Assembly (NCBI RefSeq): GCF_014697545.1
Contig: NZ_JACJSA010000005.1
Coordinates: forward strand, 124,001-188,000
DNA length: 64,000 nucleotides
Source: Oscillatoria sp. FACHB-1407
GTDB taxonomy: Bacteria > Cyanobacteriota > Cyanobacteriia > Elainellales > Elainellaceae
Direction: 5' to 3'
Below are positions 8,746-17,162 of this stretch, piece by piece. Numbering within the stretch: position 1 is the stretch's first letter; every line of letters begins with the position of its first letter. The position numbers and the translations under genes are program-made. Under the pieces are notes generated by a model that worked only from the letters and a program-made list of their open reading frames with translations, searched no databases and was not told where the DNA came from.

Positions 8746-9582
8746 CTATATTTCAGGTGTTTGACTCAATCCTGGAAACAGGGGTGCGAGTTCTGCTTCG
8801 TATTTAGCGAGGTATTGCCGAAAGGAGGTGCCGCCTGTACCGACATCGGCTCCTACCAATTTGAGTTGTTGTGCAGCTAATCCCAAATGCGCTCGATGAA
8901 ACCGAGTTTGTAACAGGTCATACATCTGCATTTGTTTCAACAGAGGATGAGCCTGGGGATGTTCTAAAAGGGTACTGACTTTTTCCTCCAGGGAAGAGGC
9001 ATCTACCCGTTGCAGCAATAGGTTGTAATAGTGGGTCAAGCTGTGATGTTGGTGGCGATCGCGCCATTCCGCAACTTGCGCCCCATACCGTTTTTCAAAT
9101 TCGGTTTCAGCCACATGCAGCTTGCCCTCGGCATTACGAGTTCCACCTTCCCAATACTTTGGCACGCCACTCATGATTTCCAGATGGCGAAACTGAAAGG
9201 ATTGAAACCCACTCGTAGGACCAATCGTGGTGCGAAATTCAGCAAATGCCCGCATGGTTGTGAGAATGGGCATGGTTGTTACCGCTACTTCATAGAGTTT
9301 GAGCACTCGCGTCAGAAAATAACACGCCTCGTGGGTATCGCCAATGATAGGGTCTGATGCGTCTTGGAGGGCAGTGGCGATCGCATCCAGCACTCGCCCT
9401 AAATCGATAATCATCTGGTGGAATCCCAGTTCGCAGATCTGGTGCACCGTGATAAACAAATCCTCATCCTGCGAAGCTGTCAGCGGTTGTTTGCAACTCA
9501 ATAGGGTTTCTAAACCGTGATAGCTCCAGTAATGGTTTTGAGTGACATCAAGATCGGGGTTGAGGGGAGGAAGGGGATGCAT
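8746..9582 (-). CDS. kynA: Tryptophan 2,3-dioxygenase family protein
   Basis: 278 residues, the usual length for this cytosolic haem enzyme, which opens the indole ring of L-tryptophan to N-formylkynurenine. Family stretches visible are YWSYHGLETLLSCKQPLT near the N-terminus, FITVHQICELGFHQMIIDLG, SGFQSFQFRHLEIMSG (substrate and haem pocket) and VGADVGTGGTSFRQYL near the end. The upstream extension encoded by low-complexity sequence is rejected and the start is placed at 9582, where homology begins. No clear ribosome binding site is seen. No other kynurenine gene lies nearby, so the pathway context is open. Confidence 0.88.
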   Translation of the reverse strand: MHPLPPLNPDLDVTQNHYWSYHGLETLLSCKQPLTASQDEDLFITVHQICELGFHQMIIDLGRVLDAIATALQDASDPIIGDTHEACYFLTRVLKLYEVAVTTMPILTTMRAFAEFRTTIGPTSGFQSFQFRHLEIMSGVPKYWEGGTRNAEGKLHVAETEFEKRYGAQVAEWRDRHQHHSLTHYYNLLLQRVDASSLEEKVSTLLEHPQAHPLLKQMQMYDLLQTRFHRAHLGLAAQQLKLVGADVGTGGTSFRQYLAKYEAELAPLFPGLSQTPEI

Positions 9583-9649
9583 AGGAAGAAAGAAGAGGGA
9601 AGAAAGAAGAATAAAGGAAAGGATAAAGGATGAAGGATCAAGGATAAAA

Positions 9650-9808
9650 GGGGTAAGGAAAGGATAAAGGATGAAGGACAAAGGATAAAAGGGAAGAGAC
9701 GTGATTTATGTGTCTTGCAAAGGAAAGAAGGGGTAAGGAAAGGATAAAGGATGAAGGACAAAGGATAAAAGGGAAGAGACGTGATTTATGTGTCTTGCAA
9801 AGGAAAGA
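9650..9808. repeat. Tandem duplication of an 80-bp purine-rich unit
   Basis: A segment beginning GGGGTAAGGAAAGGATAAAG and ending CTTGCAAAGGAAAGA occurs twice head-to-tail, with positions 9651 and 9731 equivalent. The two copies look identical apart from their ends, so this is a recent duplication. Surrounding bases 9583-9840 are the same AGGATAAAGGATGAAGG low-complexity sequence. ORFs through it are artefacts. Confidence 0.85.
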
Positions 9809-9899
9809 CAGAAAAAAGAAGGAGTAAGAGAAGGATATCGGCAGGGGTGAAGCATCCGATAGAAAATTCTGGTGTTGCTGATCCAACGGGTGAATTCCG

Positions 9900-9926
9900 T
9901 CGGGGTGTTTTGCGAAACGCCCCTAC
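9900..9926. repeat. REP palindrome copy
   Basis: TCGGGGTGTTTTGCGAAACG followed by CCCCTAC. It is a slightly diverged copy of the palindromic REP whose perfect form lies at 26454-26481. The rest of the gap up to truB (9927-10094) shows nothing else that I can name. Confidence 0.7.
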
Positions 9927-10094
9927 AGCGATGGGCAGTATGCTTTGCCCCATACAAGCAAAATTGCGATGAAGTTGGAGATCTTATGCGCCGAATAGTT
10001 CGCCCATACGAACGGGGTTAGGTTGCGGTAGAATGCAGGATCTTTAGATGAGTTCGACATCATTTGCTCTCTGCCTTCTGCCCTACACAAACCC

Positions 10095-10997
10095 ATGGAT
10101 GGATTTTTGAATTTAAACAAGCCTGCCGGATTAACCTCTCATGATTGCGTGGCAAAGGTCAGAAAGCTATTGCGGCTCAAGCGAGTCGGACATGGTGGAA
10201 CCCTCGACCCTGCCGCAACCGGGGTATTGCCGATCGCCCTGGGACGCGCCACGCGGTTGTTGCAATATCTGCCATCTGGGAAAGCTTATCAGGCGACGAT
10301 TCGCTTTGGCATGACAACCACCACCGACGATTTGGAGGGGGAGGTGTTAACGAAAACGCCTGCTCCTGAGCTGAATTTGGACACTGTAAAGGCACTGTTG
10401 CCGCAGTTTTTGGGGACGATCCAGCAGATTCCTCCCAGTTACAGTGCGATCCAGGTGCAGGGCAAGCGGTTGTATGACCTGGCGCGATCGGGACAGGTGG
10501 TAGAGGCCCCCGTACGAACGGTGGAAGTGTATGACATCGAGATTTTGGAGTGGCGATCGGGCGAGTTCCCCGAACTGGTGGTGGCGATCGCCTGTGGTGC
10601 GGGTACTTACATTCGGTCGATCGCTCGCGATTGGGGAGCTTTGCTCAACACAGGGGGAACCCTCGCTGCCCTGATTCGCACGGAAAGCAGTGGCTTCCAG
10701 CTTAAGGACAGCCTCACCCTGGAAACCCTAGCCGAGCAAATTCAGGCACACACCTTTCAACCCATTCCCCCAGCGATCGCTCTTTCCCACCTACCCACGA
10801 TTTCCCTTGATGAGGCTCAGACCAAACGCTGGTGTCAGGGACAGCGGATTGAATTATCTGAAGCGATCGATTCTGCAACTGATATTTTTCAAGTTCGTCA
10901 GGGCGATCGCTTCCTAGGCATCGGCAAATTGATTACCCTGGAGACAGTGCCTCATGTGGTGCCGCAATTGGTCTTTGCTTCAGATGAGAAGGGGTGA
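10095..10997 (+). CDS. truB: tRNA pseudouridine(55) synthase
   Basis: 300-residue TruB, which converts U55 to pseudouridine in the T-arm of tRNAs. The N-terminus [19 protein letters not shown] and the catalytic motif [12 protein letters not shown] (aspartate at residue 38) are diagnostic. Further family marks are [35 protein letters not shown] and [15 protein letters not shown]. The C-terminal ~70 residues form the PUA-like end seen in longer bacterial TruB. It stands alone here, with heptamer repeats directly downstream. Confidence 0.96.
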   Translation: MDGFLNLNKPAGLTSHDCVAKVRKLLRLKRVGHGGTLDPAATGVLPIALGRATRLLQYLPSGKAYQATIRFGMTTTTDDLEGEVLTKTPAPELNLDTVKALLPQFLGTIQQIPPSYSAIQVQGKRLYDLARSGQVVEAPVRTVEVYDIEILEWRSGEFPELVVAIACGAGTYIRSIARDWGALLNTGGTLAALIRTESSGFQLKDSLTLETLAEQIQAHTFQPIPPAIALSHLPTISLDEAQTKRWCQGQRIELSEAIDSATDIFQVRQGDRFLGIGKLITLETVPHVVPQLVFASDEKG

Positions 10998-11165
10998 TGG
11001 TCAATGGTCAGTGGTCAATGGTCAGGAGTCAATGGTCAATGGTCAGTAGTCAATGGTCAATGGTCAGTGGTCAGGAGTCAATGGTTAGTAGTCAATGGTC
11101 AGTGGTCAATGGTCAGTAGTCAGTGGTCAGTGGTCAGTGGTCAATGGTCAATGGTCAATCATAGA
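10998..11165. repeat. Heptamer repeat tract (TGGTCAA family)
   Basis: About 170 bp of GGTCAAT/GGTCAGT/AGTCAAT heptamers filling the gap after truB. It is followed by a short CACACCCT repeat (about 11175-11208) just before the nifS-like start. These are the same family as the tract at 13045-13701. Confidence 0.85.
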
Positions 11166-11215
11166 TAGCGATTCTCACACCCTCACACCCTCACACCCTC
11201 ACACCCCCCACGGCC

Positions 11216-12379
11216 ATGCCCATCTACCTCGACTGCCACGCTACAACTCCCGTTGACCCACGAGTGCTGGATGCCATGCTGCCCTACTTCACGGAGCACT
11301 TTGGCAATCCCGCTAGCCTGACCCATGCCTACGGGTGGGAGGCAGAAGCGGCAGTGAAACTGGCACGAGAAACCCTGGCAGATGCCATTAAAGCAACTCC
11401 CGAAGAAATCGTATTTACCAGTGGGGCGACGGAGGCAAACAATTTAGCCATCAAGGGAGTGGCAGAAGCCTATTTCTCCAGGGGACGACATCTGATCACC
11501 GTACAAACAGAGCACAGTGCCGTGCTTGACCCCTGCCGTTATTTGCAATCTCTCGGTTTTGAGGTAACGTATTTACCCGTCCAACCGGATGGGCTGATTG
11601 ACTTAGACCAGTTAGAAAAAGCGTTTCGACCGGACACGATTTTAGTCTCAGTAATGGCAGCCAACAACGAGATCGGGGTGTTGCAACCGCTAGCAGCGAT
11701 CGGCGAGTTATGTCGGCAGCACAGCGTTCTATTTCACACCGATGCGGCTCAAGCGATCGCCAAAATTCCGCTGGATGTCAATGCAATGAACATCGATCTG
11801 ATGTCGCTGACGGCTCATAAGGTCTATGGTCCCAAAGGGATTGGCGCATTGTATGTACGACGACGCAATCCCAGAGTGCAACTGGCTCCACAACTGCATG
11901 GTGGGGGTCACGAACGAGGGATGCGATCGGGCACATTATACACTCCCCAAATTGTCGGGTTTGCCAAAGCGGTGGAACTGGGCTTGGCAGAAATGCCCCA
12001 GGAAACGGAACGGGTGCAACGACTGCGCGATCGCCTCTGGTCGGCGTTGGAACCCCTGGGTGGCGTTTACCTGAATGGTCATGCAACTCAGCGACTCGCC
12101 GGAAACCTCAACATCAGCGTCGAGGGAGTAGATGGGCAGGCTTTGCTCCTGGGCTTGCAACCGATCGCTGCCGTTTCCTCGGGGTCTGCCTGCTCTTCCG
12201 CCAAAACTGAGCCGTCGCATGTGCTCACGGCATTAGGGCGATCGCCTCAATTAGCCTATGCGTCTCTCAGATTTGGCATCGGACGCTTTAACACAGCCGA
12301 GGAAATGGATCAGGTCGCAGCAGGGGCGATCGCTACGATCACAGCACTACGCAACACAAACACCCAAAACCTTTATTAA
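11216..12379 (+). CDS. iscS: Cysteine desulfurase (IscS/NifS family)
   Basis: 387-residue PLP enzyme that removes sulfur from cysteine for Fe-S clusters and thio-modifications. The N-terminus IYLDCHATTPVDPRVLDAML, the PLP lysine in SLTAHKVYGPKG (about residue 204) and the persulfide cysteine in SGSACSSAKTEPSHVL (about residue 327) place it in the group I IscS/NifS class rather than SufS. EVVFTSGATEANNLA-like and HTDAAQA motifs are also present. Start at ATG 11216. No iscU, nifU or nif gene is near, so a housekeeping role is more likely than nitrogenase maturation. Confidence 0.93.
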   Translation: MPIYLDCHATTPVDPRVLDAMLPYFTEHFGNPASLTHAYGWEAEAAVKLARETLADAIKATPEEIVFTSGATEANNLAIKGVAEAYFSRGRHLITVQTEHSAVLDPCRYLQSLGFEVTYLPVQPDGLIDLDQLEKAFRPDTILVSVMAANNEIGVLQPLAAIGELCRQHSVLFHTDAAQAIAKIPLDVNAMNIDLMSLTAHKVYGPKGIGALYVRRRNPRVQLAPQLHGGGHERGMRSGTLYTPQIVGFAKAVELGLAEMPQETERVQRLRDRLWSALEPLGGVYLNGHATQRLAGNLNISVEGVDGQALLLGLQPIAAVSSGSACSSAKTEPSHVLTALGRSPQLAYASLRFGIGRFNTAEEMDQVAAGAIATITALRNTNTQNLY

Positions 12380-12765
12380 TCTCTTTCAAAAGTTTGATTG
12401 ACCAAGTAGAAATACTTACCTTAAAATAAATAAGAAATATTAAGATCCTTAATAACTGCCATTAATTTAAAGATGGTGTGTTTTCAGAAATCGCTGTTTG
12501 AATATTTTGTGTTGTTCTAGTCTCTTGTATCACAGACATCAGATTCAATTAGACGAGATCAGGGCATAATTGTCCTCAGGATTTTTAGAACATGTTATAT
12601 CAAGTTACGAGTTCGTTTTCCTAGTCTACAGATCCGATTGGGGCACTATCGCCCTTGCTGGAACCGAGGCAAAGTGCCGAATCTATTACAACAGCGTAAT
12701 GGCAAGGCAACGTAGCACTGCTAAGCAGTGCTGTTTAACAATGTGTTGAGTGAGGCTACTTCAAA
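12380..12765. other. Gene-free region upstream of the DUF1830 gene
   Basis: AT-rich in its first 180 bases. A perfect hairpin AGCACTGC-TAA-GCAGTGCT lies at 12714-12732, 34 bases before the next ATG, followed by GTTTAAC. It could be an RNA stem in the 5' leader. No ORF is supportable. Confidence 0.6.
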
Positions 12766-13044
12766 ATGACTCAGATTTTAGATCAGTTACCGACCGATTT
12801 CTCTAATCCGGTGCTTTGCTGTTACGTCAATGCAACCAGTCAAATTCAGATCGCTCGAATCGTTAACATTACCAACTGGTATTTCGAGCGAGTAGTTTTT
12901 CCTGGGCAACGCCTGATGTTTGAAGCACCAACTCACGCTCAGTTAGAAATTCACGTCGGTAATCTGGCGACCTCCATCTTGGCGGATCACATTCCCTGTG
13001 ATCGGCTCCAGGTCGAGGAGAATGTGATGAGTGGTGTCTCGTAG
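12766..13044 (+). CDS. DUF1830 domain protein
   Basis: 92 residues, recognised as DUF1830 from PVLCCYVNATSQIQIARI, the ITNWYFERVVFPGQRLMFEA core and LEIHVGNLATSILADHIPCD. This small soluble family is largely cyanobacterial and has no assigned function. Start at ATG 12766. The stop is followed at once by the long heptamer tract. Confidence 0.85.
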   Translation: MTQILDQLPTDFSNPVLCCYVNATSQIQIARIVNITNWYFERVVFPGQRLMFEAPTHAQLEIHVGNLATSILADHIPCDRLQVEENVMSGVS

Positions 13045-13701
13045 ATAGTCATTAGTCAATGGTCAATGGTCAATAGTTAATAGTTAATAGTCAGTGGTCA
13101 GGAGCCAGTGGTAAGGAGTCAGTAGTCAATAGTCAATAGTCAATGGTCAATGGTCAATAGTTAATAGTTAATAGTCAGTGGTCAGTGGTCAGGAGCCAGT
13201 GGTAAGGAGTCAATAGTCAATAGTCAGTGGTCAGTGGTCAGTGGTCAGGAGCCAGTGGTAAGGAGTCAGTAGTCAATAGTCAATAGTCAGTGGTCAGGAG
13301 TCAGAAGTTAGGAGTTAACGATCATTCGTTTATCGCTCGTTAATCATTAACTATTGACCACTAACCATCAACCATTGACCGTTGACCGTTGACCATTAAC
13401 TATTGACCATTGACCATCAACCATTGACCATTGACCATCAACTATTGACCGTTGACCATCAACTATTGACCGTTGACCATCAACTATTGACCACTAGCCA
13501 TCAACCATTGACCGTTGACCATTGAACGTTGACCATCAACTATTGACCATTGACCATCAACCATCAACCATTGACCATTGACCATTGACCATCAACTATT
13601 GACCATTGACCGTTGACCATCAACCATCAACCATCAACTATTGACCATTGACCATTGACCATCAACTATTGACCATTGACCATTGACCATCAACCTCTTT
13701 C
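13045..13701. repeat. Long heptamer repeat array (STRR type)
   Basis: About 650 bp made almost wholly of heptamers. In 13045-13310 they read GTCAATG/GTCAGTG/GTTAATA with interspersed AGGAGCCAGTGGTAAGGAGT. From about 13345 to 13695 they switch to the complementary sense (TGACCAT, CAACTAT, TGACCGT). The array is thus a large imperfect inverted repeat around 13310-13345 and ends 5 bp before the stop of the next gene. It is not a CRISPR: there are no unique spacers of constant length. Confidence 0.9.
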
Positions 13702-16542
13702 CTAAAGAATCAACTCTGCCCGCACAACTGTTGGATCTGCTGTGCGTTTAATCCGAAAACCGAGTTTTTCGCAAACGTGCTGCATTCCCGTGTTCTCACC
13801 CAGAACTTCGGCATTGATCCGCTCCAGTCTCTCATCGCGCCCCACCTGAATTAAGCGACGGAGCAACTCGGTTCCCAAGCCCTTACATTGATACTGGTCA
13901 CTCACGAGCATGGCAAACTCCGCCTCATTATTGCCATGTAGCTTGCTCAACCGGGCTACCCCCCAAACTTCTTTCGTGTTGGTTTCGGGGTCGTGGTGTT
14001 CTGCGACCAGTGCCATCTCGCGATCGTAGTCGATGAAGCAGAGCCGCATCAGGCGATCGTGTGTAGTGCGCTGGCTGAGCTTCACCATGTGGAAATAGCG
14101 CAAATAGATGCTGCGCTCAGACAGAGTTTGGTGGAACTGACGCAACAGGGGTTCATCTTCAGGGCGAATGGGGCGAATCGTGACGGGGGTATCATCGCGC
14201 AACGTCCATTCTGAGACGTATTGAATAGGATAGGGACGAATTGCCAGTTTGGGCAGGTCTTCTGCGTGAGTACCTTTTGGATGAATAACGACCCGCGCAT
14301 CCAGAGCCGTCAGTGGTTGGGAGGAGCCACTATCCAGGGGTTTCACTAGCAGGGGATTGATGTCAATCTCCTGAATCCAGCGTTGTTCAACGATGAGTTG
14401 GCTAAACCGCACTAACAATTGCTCCAGTCCGGGCAGGTCAACCGCAGACCGTCCCCGCACCCCTTTGAGGGCTTTGTAGATTTGCGTCTGTTCCATCAAA
14501 CGACGCGCCAACGTGGTATTGAGGGGAGGCAGGGCGATCGCACTGTCCTGGAACACCTCCACCAGTTGCCCACCAGAGCCAAACAACAACACGGGACCAA
14601 ATTGCGGGTCGAGGTTGCTGCCGATGATGATCTCATACCCATCCAGTTTGAGCATGGGTTGTACGGTTACACCATCAAAGTGCTCTGCACCTGCTCTCTC
14701 AGCTACGGTAGAGGCGATCGCTCGATAGGCTTGTCGCACAGCTTCCGCATCCTTAAGGTTGAGTTGCACACCACCCACGTCGGTTTTGTGGGTGATGGTT
14801 TTGGAATAGAGCTTGAGCACCACCGGATAGCCGATCGCCTCCGCCTGTTGCAGTGCCTCCGCTTCACTAGCAGCGATGTAGGTTTCCACAGTGGGAATGC
14901 CGTATGCCATCAGCAGTTGTTTGGACTCGTATTCTGTCAGAATGGTGCGGTCTTCGCGATGAGCCGTGTCAATGATTTGCCGAACCAGGGTGCGATCGGG
15001 CGTGAAATCGGCATCAGCAGGTAACACAGGGGTTTCATAGATGCCCTGAAGGTTGTAGCTCGATCGCCACATCAAGCTAAAGACTCGTGCTGCCGCATCG
15101 GGATAACGATACGTCGGGATACTGACACTGTTGAGAATGGCTTCCCCGTGCTCAATGTCGGAACCCCCCATCCAACTGGCGAGAATCGGTTTGCCCGCGA
15201 TCTTGGCGTAGGATTTCAACAACTCTGCCGTTTTCACAGGTTCCGTCACCGCTTGTGGGGTCAGAATTACCAGCACACCATCGCTGTTGGAATCTTGCGC
15301 CAACACCTCCAGCGTTTTGGCATAGCGGGTTGCATCAGCATCTCCCAGAATATCGACGGGGTTGTTGTGGCTCCAGTGAGTGGGCAAAAAGCTATTGAGC
15401 GAGGTTTTAGCCTCTTCGGTCAGGTCTGCCAGTTCACCCCCAGTAGCAATCAGGGCATCGGTTGCCAGCACCCCAGGTCCTCCGGCATTAGTGATTAGCG
15501 TCAGGCGCGGTCCTTTGGGGCGGGGCTGTTTTGCCAACACTTCTGCCATGTCAAATAGGTCAGAGATGCGATTGACCGACAGTACACCACACCGTCGAAA
15601 TGCCGCTTCCAGAACAGCTTCGCTGCCTGTGAGTGCCCCGGTGTGAGAGGCCGCCGCTTTAGCCGCCGCTTCAGTGCGTCCCGCTTTGATCACAATGATG
15701 GGTTTAGTCAGGGCAACTTCCCGTGCTGCCGAGAGGAACGATCGCGCATTGCCAATCGACTCCATGTAGAGCACGATGCTCTGAGTGTTGGGGTCATCGC
15801 CCAGATAGTAAATCAAGTCGCCCCAATCCACATCCAGCATGGAGCCGATGGAGATAAAGGAACTGAAGCCGACATTCTCCTGGAAACTCCAATCCAGAAT
15901 AGCAGTACATAACGCCCCACTCTGGCTGATAAAACCGACATTACCGGGACGTGCCATCTTGCTGGCAAAGGTGGCATTCAAGCCACTGATGGGGTTCATC
16001 ACGCCCAAACAGTTGGGACCGATCAACCGCATTTTGCTGCGGCGCACATGATCCAGCAGTTGCTGCTCCAGTTCAATGCCTGCGGCTCCGGTTTCTTTGA
16101 AGCCTGCCGAGAGGACGATCGCCCCTTTTACACCAACATCAGCACACTGCCGGATAATATCAGGAACCGTCTTCGCCGGGGTCACGATAACGGCTAAATC
16201 TACAGGATCAGGCACATCGGCGATCGAGGGATAGGCTTTGATGCCTAAAACGCTGTTGCGTTGAGGGTTGACGGGAAAGATCGTGCCCCCAAAGGAACTG
16301 CTAACTAAATTCCAGAGCAGGGTACGCCCCACACTTCCCTGGCGTTCTGTCGCACCAATCACCGCCACCGATTTTGGTGCAAAGATGAAGTCTAAAGGTT
16401 GGCGATCGCTCCGCAAAATATCGTAGGCTGGATCAGGGGCACTGTGAGTTTGGGTTTGCATGGGTTGCCTCTCTAAGAAAGGAGTATGAGAAGGGGCGAC
16501 ACTTCCCATGCTATTGACGGAAATGGATGTGAGTGAATTCAT
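13702..16542 (-). CDS. ADP-forming acetyl-CoA synthetase fused to GNAT acetyltransferase
   Basis: 946 residues. Order: CoA-binding Rossmann domain ([20 protein letters not shown], about 50-150), succinyl-CoA-ligase-like domain with the phospho-histidine region [12 protein letters not shown] (about 320), ATP-grasp domain ([19 protein letters not shown], about 560-740), and a C-terminal GNAT domain with the acetyl-CoA loop [15 protein letters not shown] enzymes interconvert acetyl-CoA + ADP + Pi and acetate + ATP; fusions to GNAT resemble Pat-type protein acetyltransferases and can have lost ligase activity. The start at 16542 is chosen because AAAGGATTCC lies just upstream; a longer frame is low-complexity. 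Proximity to adhE and pfl genes suggests ATP-yielding acetate formation in fermentation. Confidence 0.9.
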   Translation of the reverse strand: MNSLTSISVNSMGSVAPSHTPFLERQPMQTQTHSAPDPAYDILRSDRQPLDFIFAPKSVAVIGATERQGSVGRTLLWNLVSSSFGGTIFPVNPQRNSVLGIKAYPSIADVPDPVDLAVIVTPAKTVPDIIRQCADVGVKGAIVLSAGFKETGAAGIELEQQLLDHVRRSKMRLIGPNCLGVMNPISGLNATFASKMARPGNVGFISQSGALCTAILDWSFQENVGFSSFISIGSMLDVDWGDLIYYLGDDPNTQSIVLYMESIGNARSFLSAAREVALTKPIIVIKAGRTEAAAKAAASHTGALTGSEAVLEAAFRRCGVLSVNRISDLFDMAEVLAKQPRPKGPRLTLITNAGGPGVLATDALIATGGELADLTEEAKTSLNSFLPTHWSHNNPVDILGDADATRYAKTLEVLAQDSNSDGVLVILTPQAVTEPVKTAELLKSYAKIAGKPILASWMGGSDIEHGEAILNSVSIPTYRYPDAAARVFSLMWRSSYNLQGIYETPVLPADADFTPDRTLVRQIIDTAHREDRTILTEYESKQLLMAYGIPTVETYIAASEAEALQQAEAIGYPVVLKLYSKTITHKTDVGGVQLNLKDAEAVRQAYRAIASTVAERAGAEHFDGVTVQPMLKLDGYEIIIGSNLDPQFGPVLLFGSGGQLVEVFQDSAIALPPLNTTLARRLMEQTQIYKALKGVRGRSAVDLPGLEQLLVRFSQLIVEQRWIQEIDINPLLVKPLDSGSSQPLTALDARVVIHPKGTHAEDLPKLAIRPYPIQYVSEWTLRDDTPVTIRPIRPEDEPLLRQFHQTLSERSIYLRYFHMVKLSQRTTHDRLMRLCFIDYDREMALVAEHHDPETNTKEVWGVARLSKLHGNNEAEFAMLVSDQYQCKGLGTELLRRLIQVGRDERLERINAEVLGENTGMQHVCEKLGFRIKRTADPTVVRAELIL

Positions 16543-16633
16543 GAGGAATCCTTTAAGAATGTGAGACAGGAAGAAAAAGAAAGAAGAGAGAAAAAAAGAA
16601 AGATGAAGCTTAAGTCTCACGCAAACAAACTGT

Positions 16634-16660
16634 AAAAAAGGGGTGAGATAATCCCACCCC
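16634..16660 (-). terminator. Intrinsic terminator, minus strand
   Basis: On the minus strand GGGGTGGGATTATCTCACCCC is followed by TTTTTTA. It lies 8 bp beyond the stop of the 34-residue ORF at 16668 and would end transcription coming from the adhE side before the synthetase gene. Confidence 0.7.
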
Positions 16661-16667
16661 GCATCGT

Positions 16668-16772
16668 CTACGACAACAGTTGTTCAAGGTTTTCTAAGGC
16701 GATGACCCCATCGGGCAAATTGCTTTGTATCGCCCATCGCACCATATCGTTTTGGATGAAGCTGAGGTGCAT
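16668..16772 (-). CDS. Possible 34-residue protein
   Basis: The frame from ATG 16772 encodes [20 protein letters not shown] and continues to ...[16 protein letters not shown] lies 7 bases before the ATG and an intrinsic terminator follows the stop, which is why it is listed. I do not recognise a family. A longer frame reaching to 17081 runs through CCCCCAATT-type repeats and is rejected. It could equally be the eroded 3' end of an older gene. Confidence 0.35.
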   Translation of the reverse strand: MHLSFIQNDMVRWAIQSNLPDGVIALENLEQLLS

Positions 16773-16839
16773 ATCGAACCCTCTGCAATAGTTCGACCTC
16801 CATCCCTTCTTCCAATAAAGAGCTACCGAGTATACACAG

Positions 16840-17050
16840 GTTCTCTCAGCCCCCCTAAATCCCCCAATTCTGGGGGACTTTGAGTCCTCGCCAAGCATCG
16901 TGTCACAACTCGAAGTACCCGTACTTGGAACCGATGCGAAGCACGCTTTTGGGTTAACCGACACACCTTCTGCTAGGGGGTTTGGGGGAGGCAGTGGCGT
17001 CCCCCAATTGGGGGTTTGGGGGAGACTCCCCCAATGCCTGGTTCTCACAT
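16840..17050. repeat. Copies of CCCCCAATTCTGGGGG-type repeats
   Basis: AATCCCCCAATTCTGGGGGA at about 16858-16877 and CCCCCAATTGGGGG at about 17001-17014 are short palindromes. Related sequences lie at about 8525-8560 and 43470-43545. They are dispersed repeats with no coding role. Confidence 0.55.
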
Positions 17051-17070
17051 AATTTGGAGAAAAGCAGAGA

Positions 17071-17129
17071 TTTATATGCACCGTAGCTCCTTATAGGAGA
17101 GAGGCTTGTGGTTCCTCCTTCCCTCAAAG
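17071..17129. other. Two-stem structured element, copy 1
   Basis: TATGCACCGTAGCTCCTTAT followed by AGGAGAGAGGCTTGTGGTTCC can form CTCC/GGAG and GAGG/CCTC stems. A similar segment lies at 53421-53480, directly upstream of the debranching enzyme. It may be a conserved leader or small RNA; the function is unknown. Confidence 0.3.
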
Positions 17130-17162
17130 GGAACGAGGATAGGAGGTTAGGTTCTCAAACGT

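Noticed and set aside
9510-9972. ORFs rich in Phe, Leu and Ser upstream of the tryptophan dioxygenase
   Set aside because: They translate the AGGATAAAGG-type low-complexity sequence and a duplicated 80-bp unit; no family similarity.
13045-13701. CRISPR array
   Set aside because: The units are 7 bp and degenerate, there are no spacers of constant length, and no cas genes are in the window. The array is STRR-type.
16774-17081. N-terminal extension of the small ORF at 16668
   Set aside because: It runs through CCCCCAATT palindromic repeats, and a good start with GAGGG exists at 16772.
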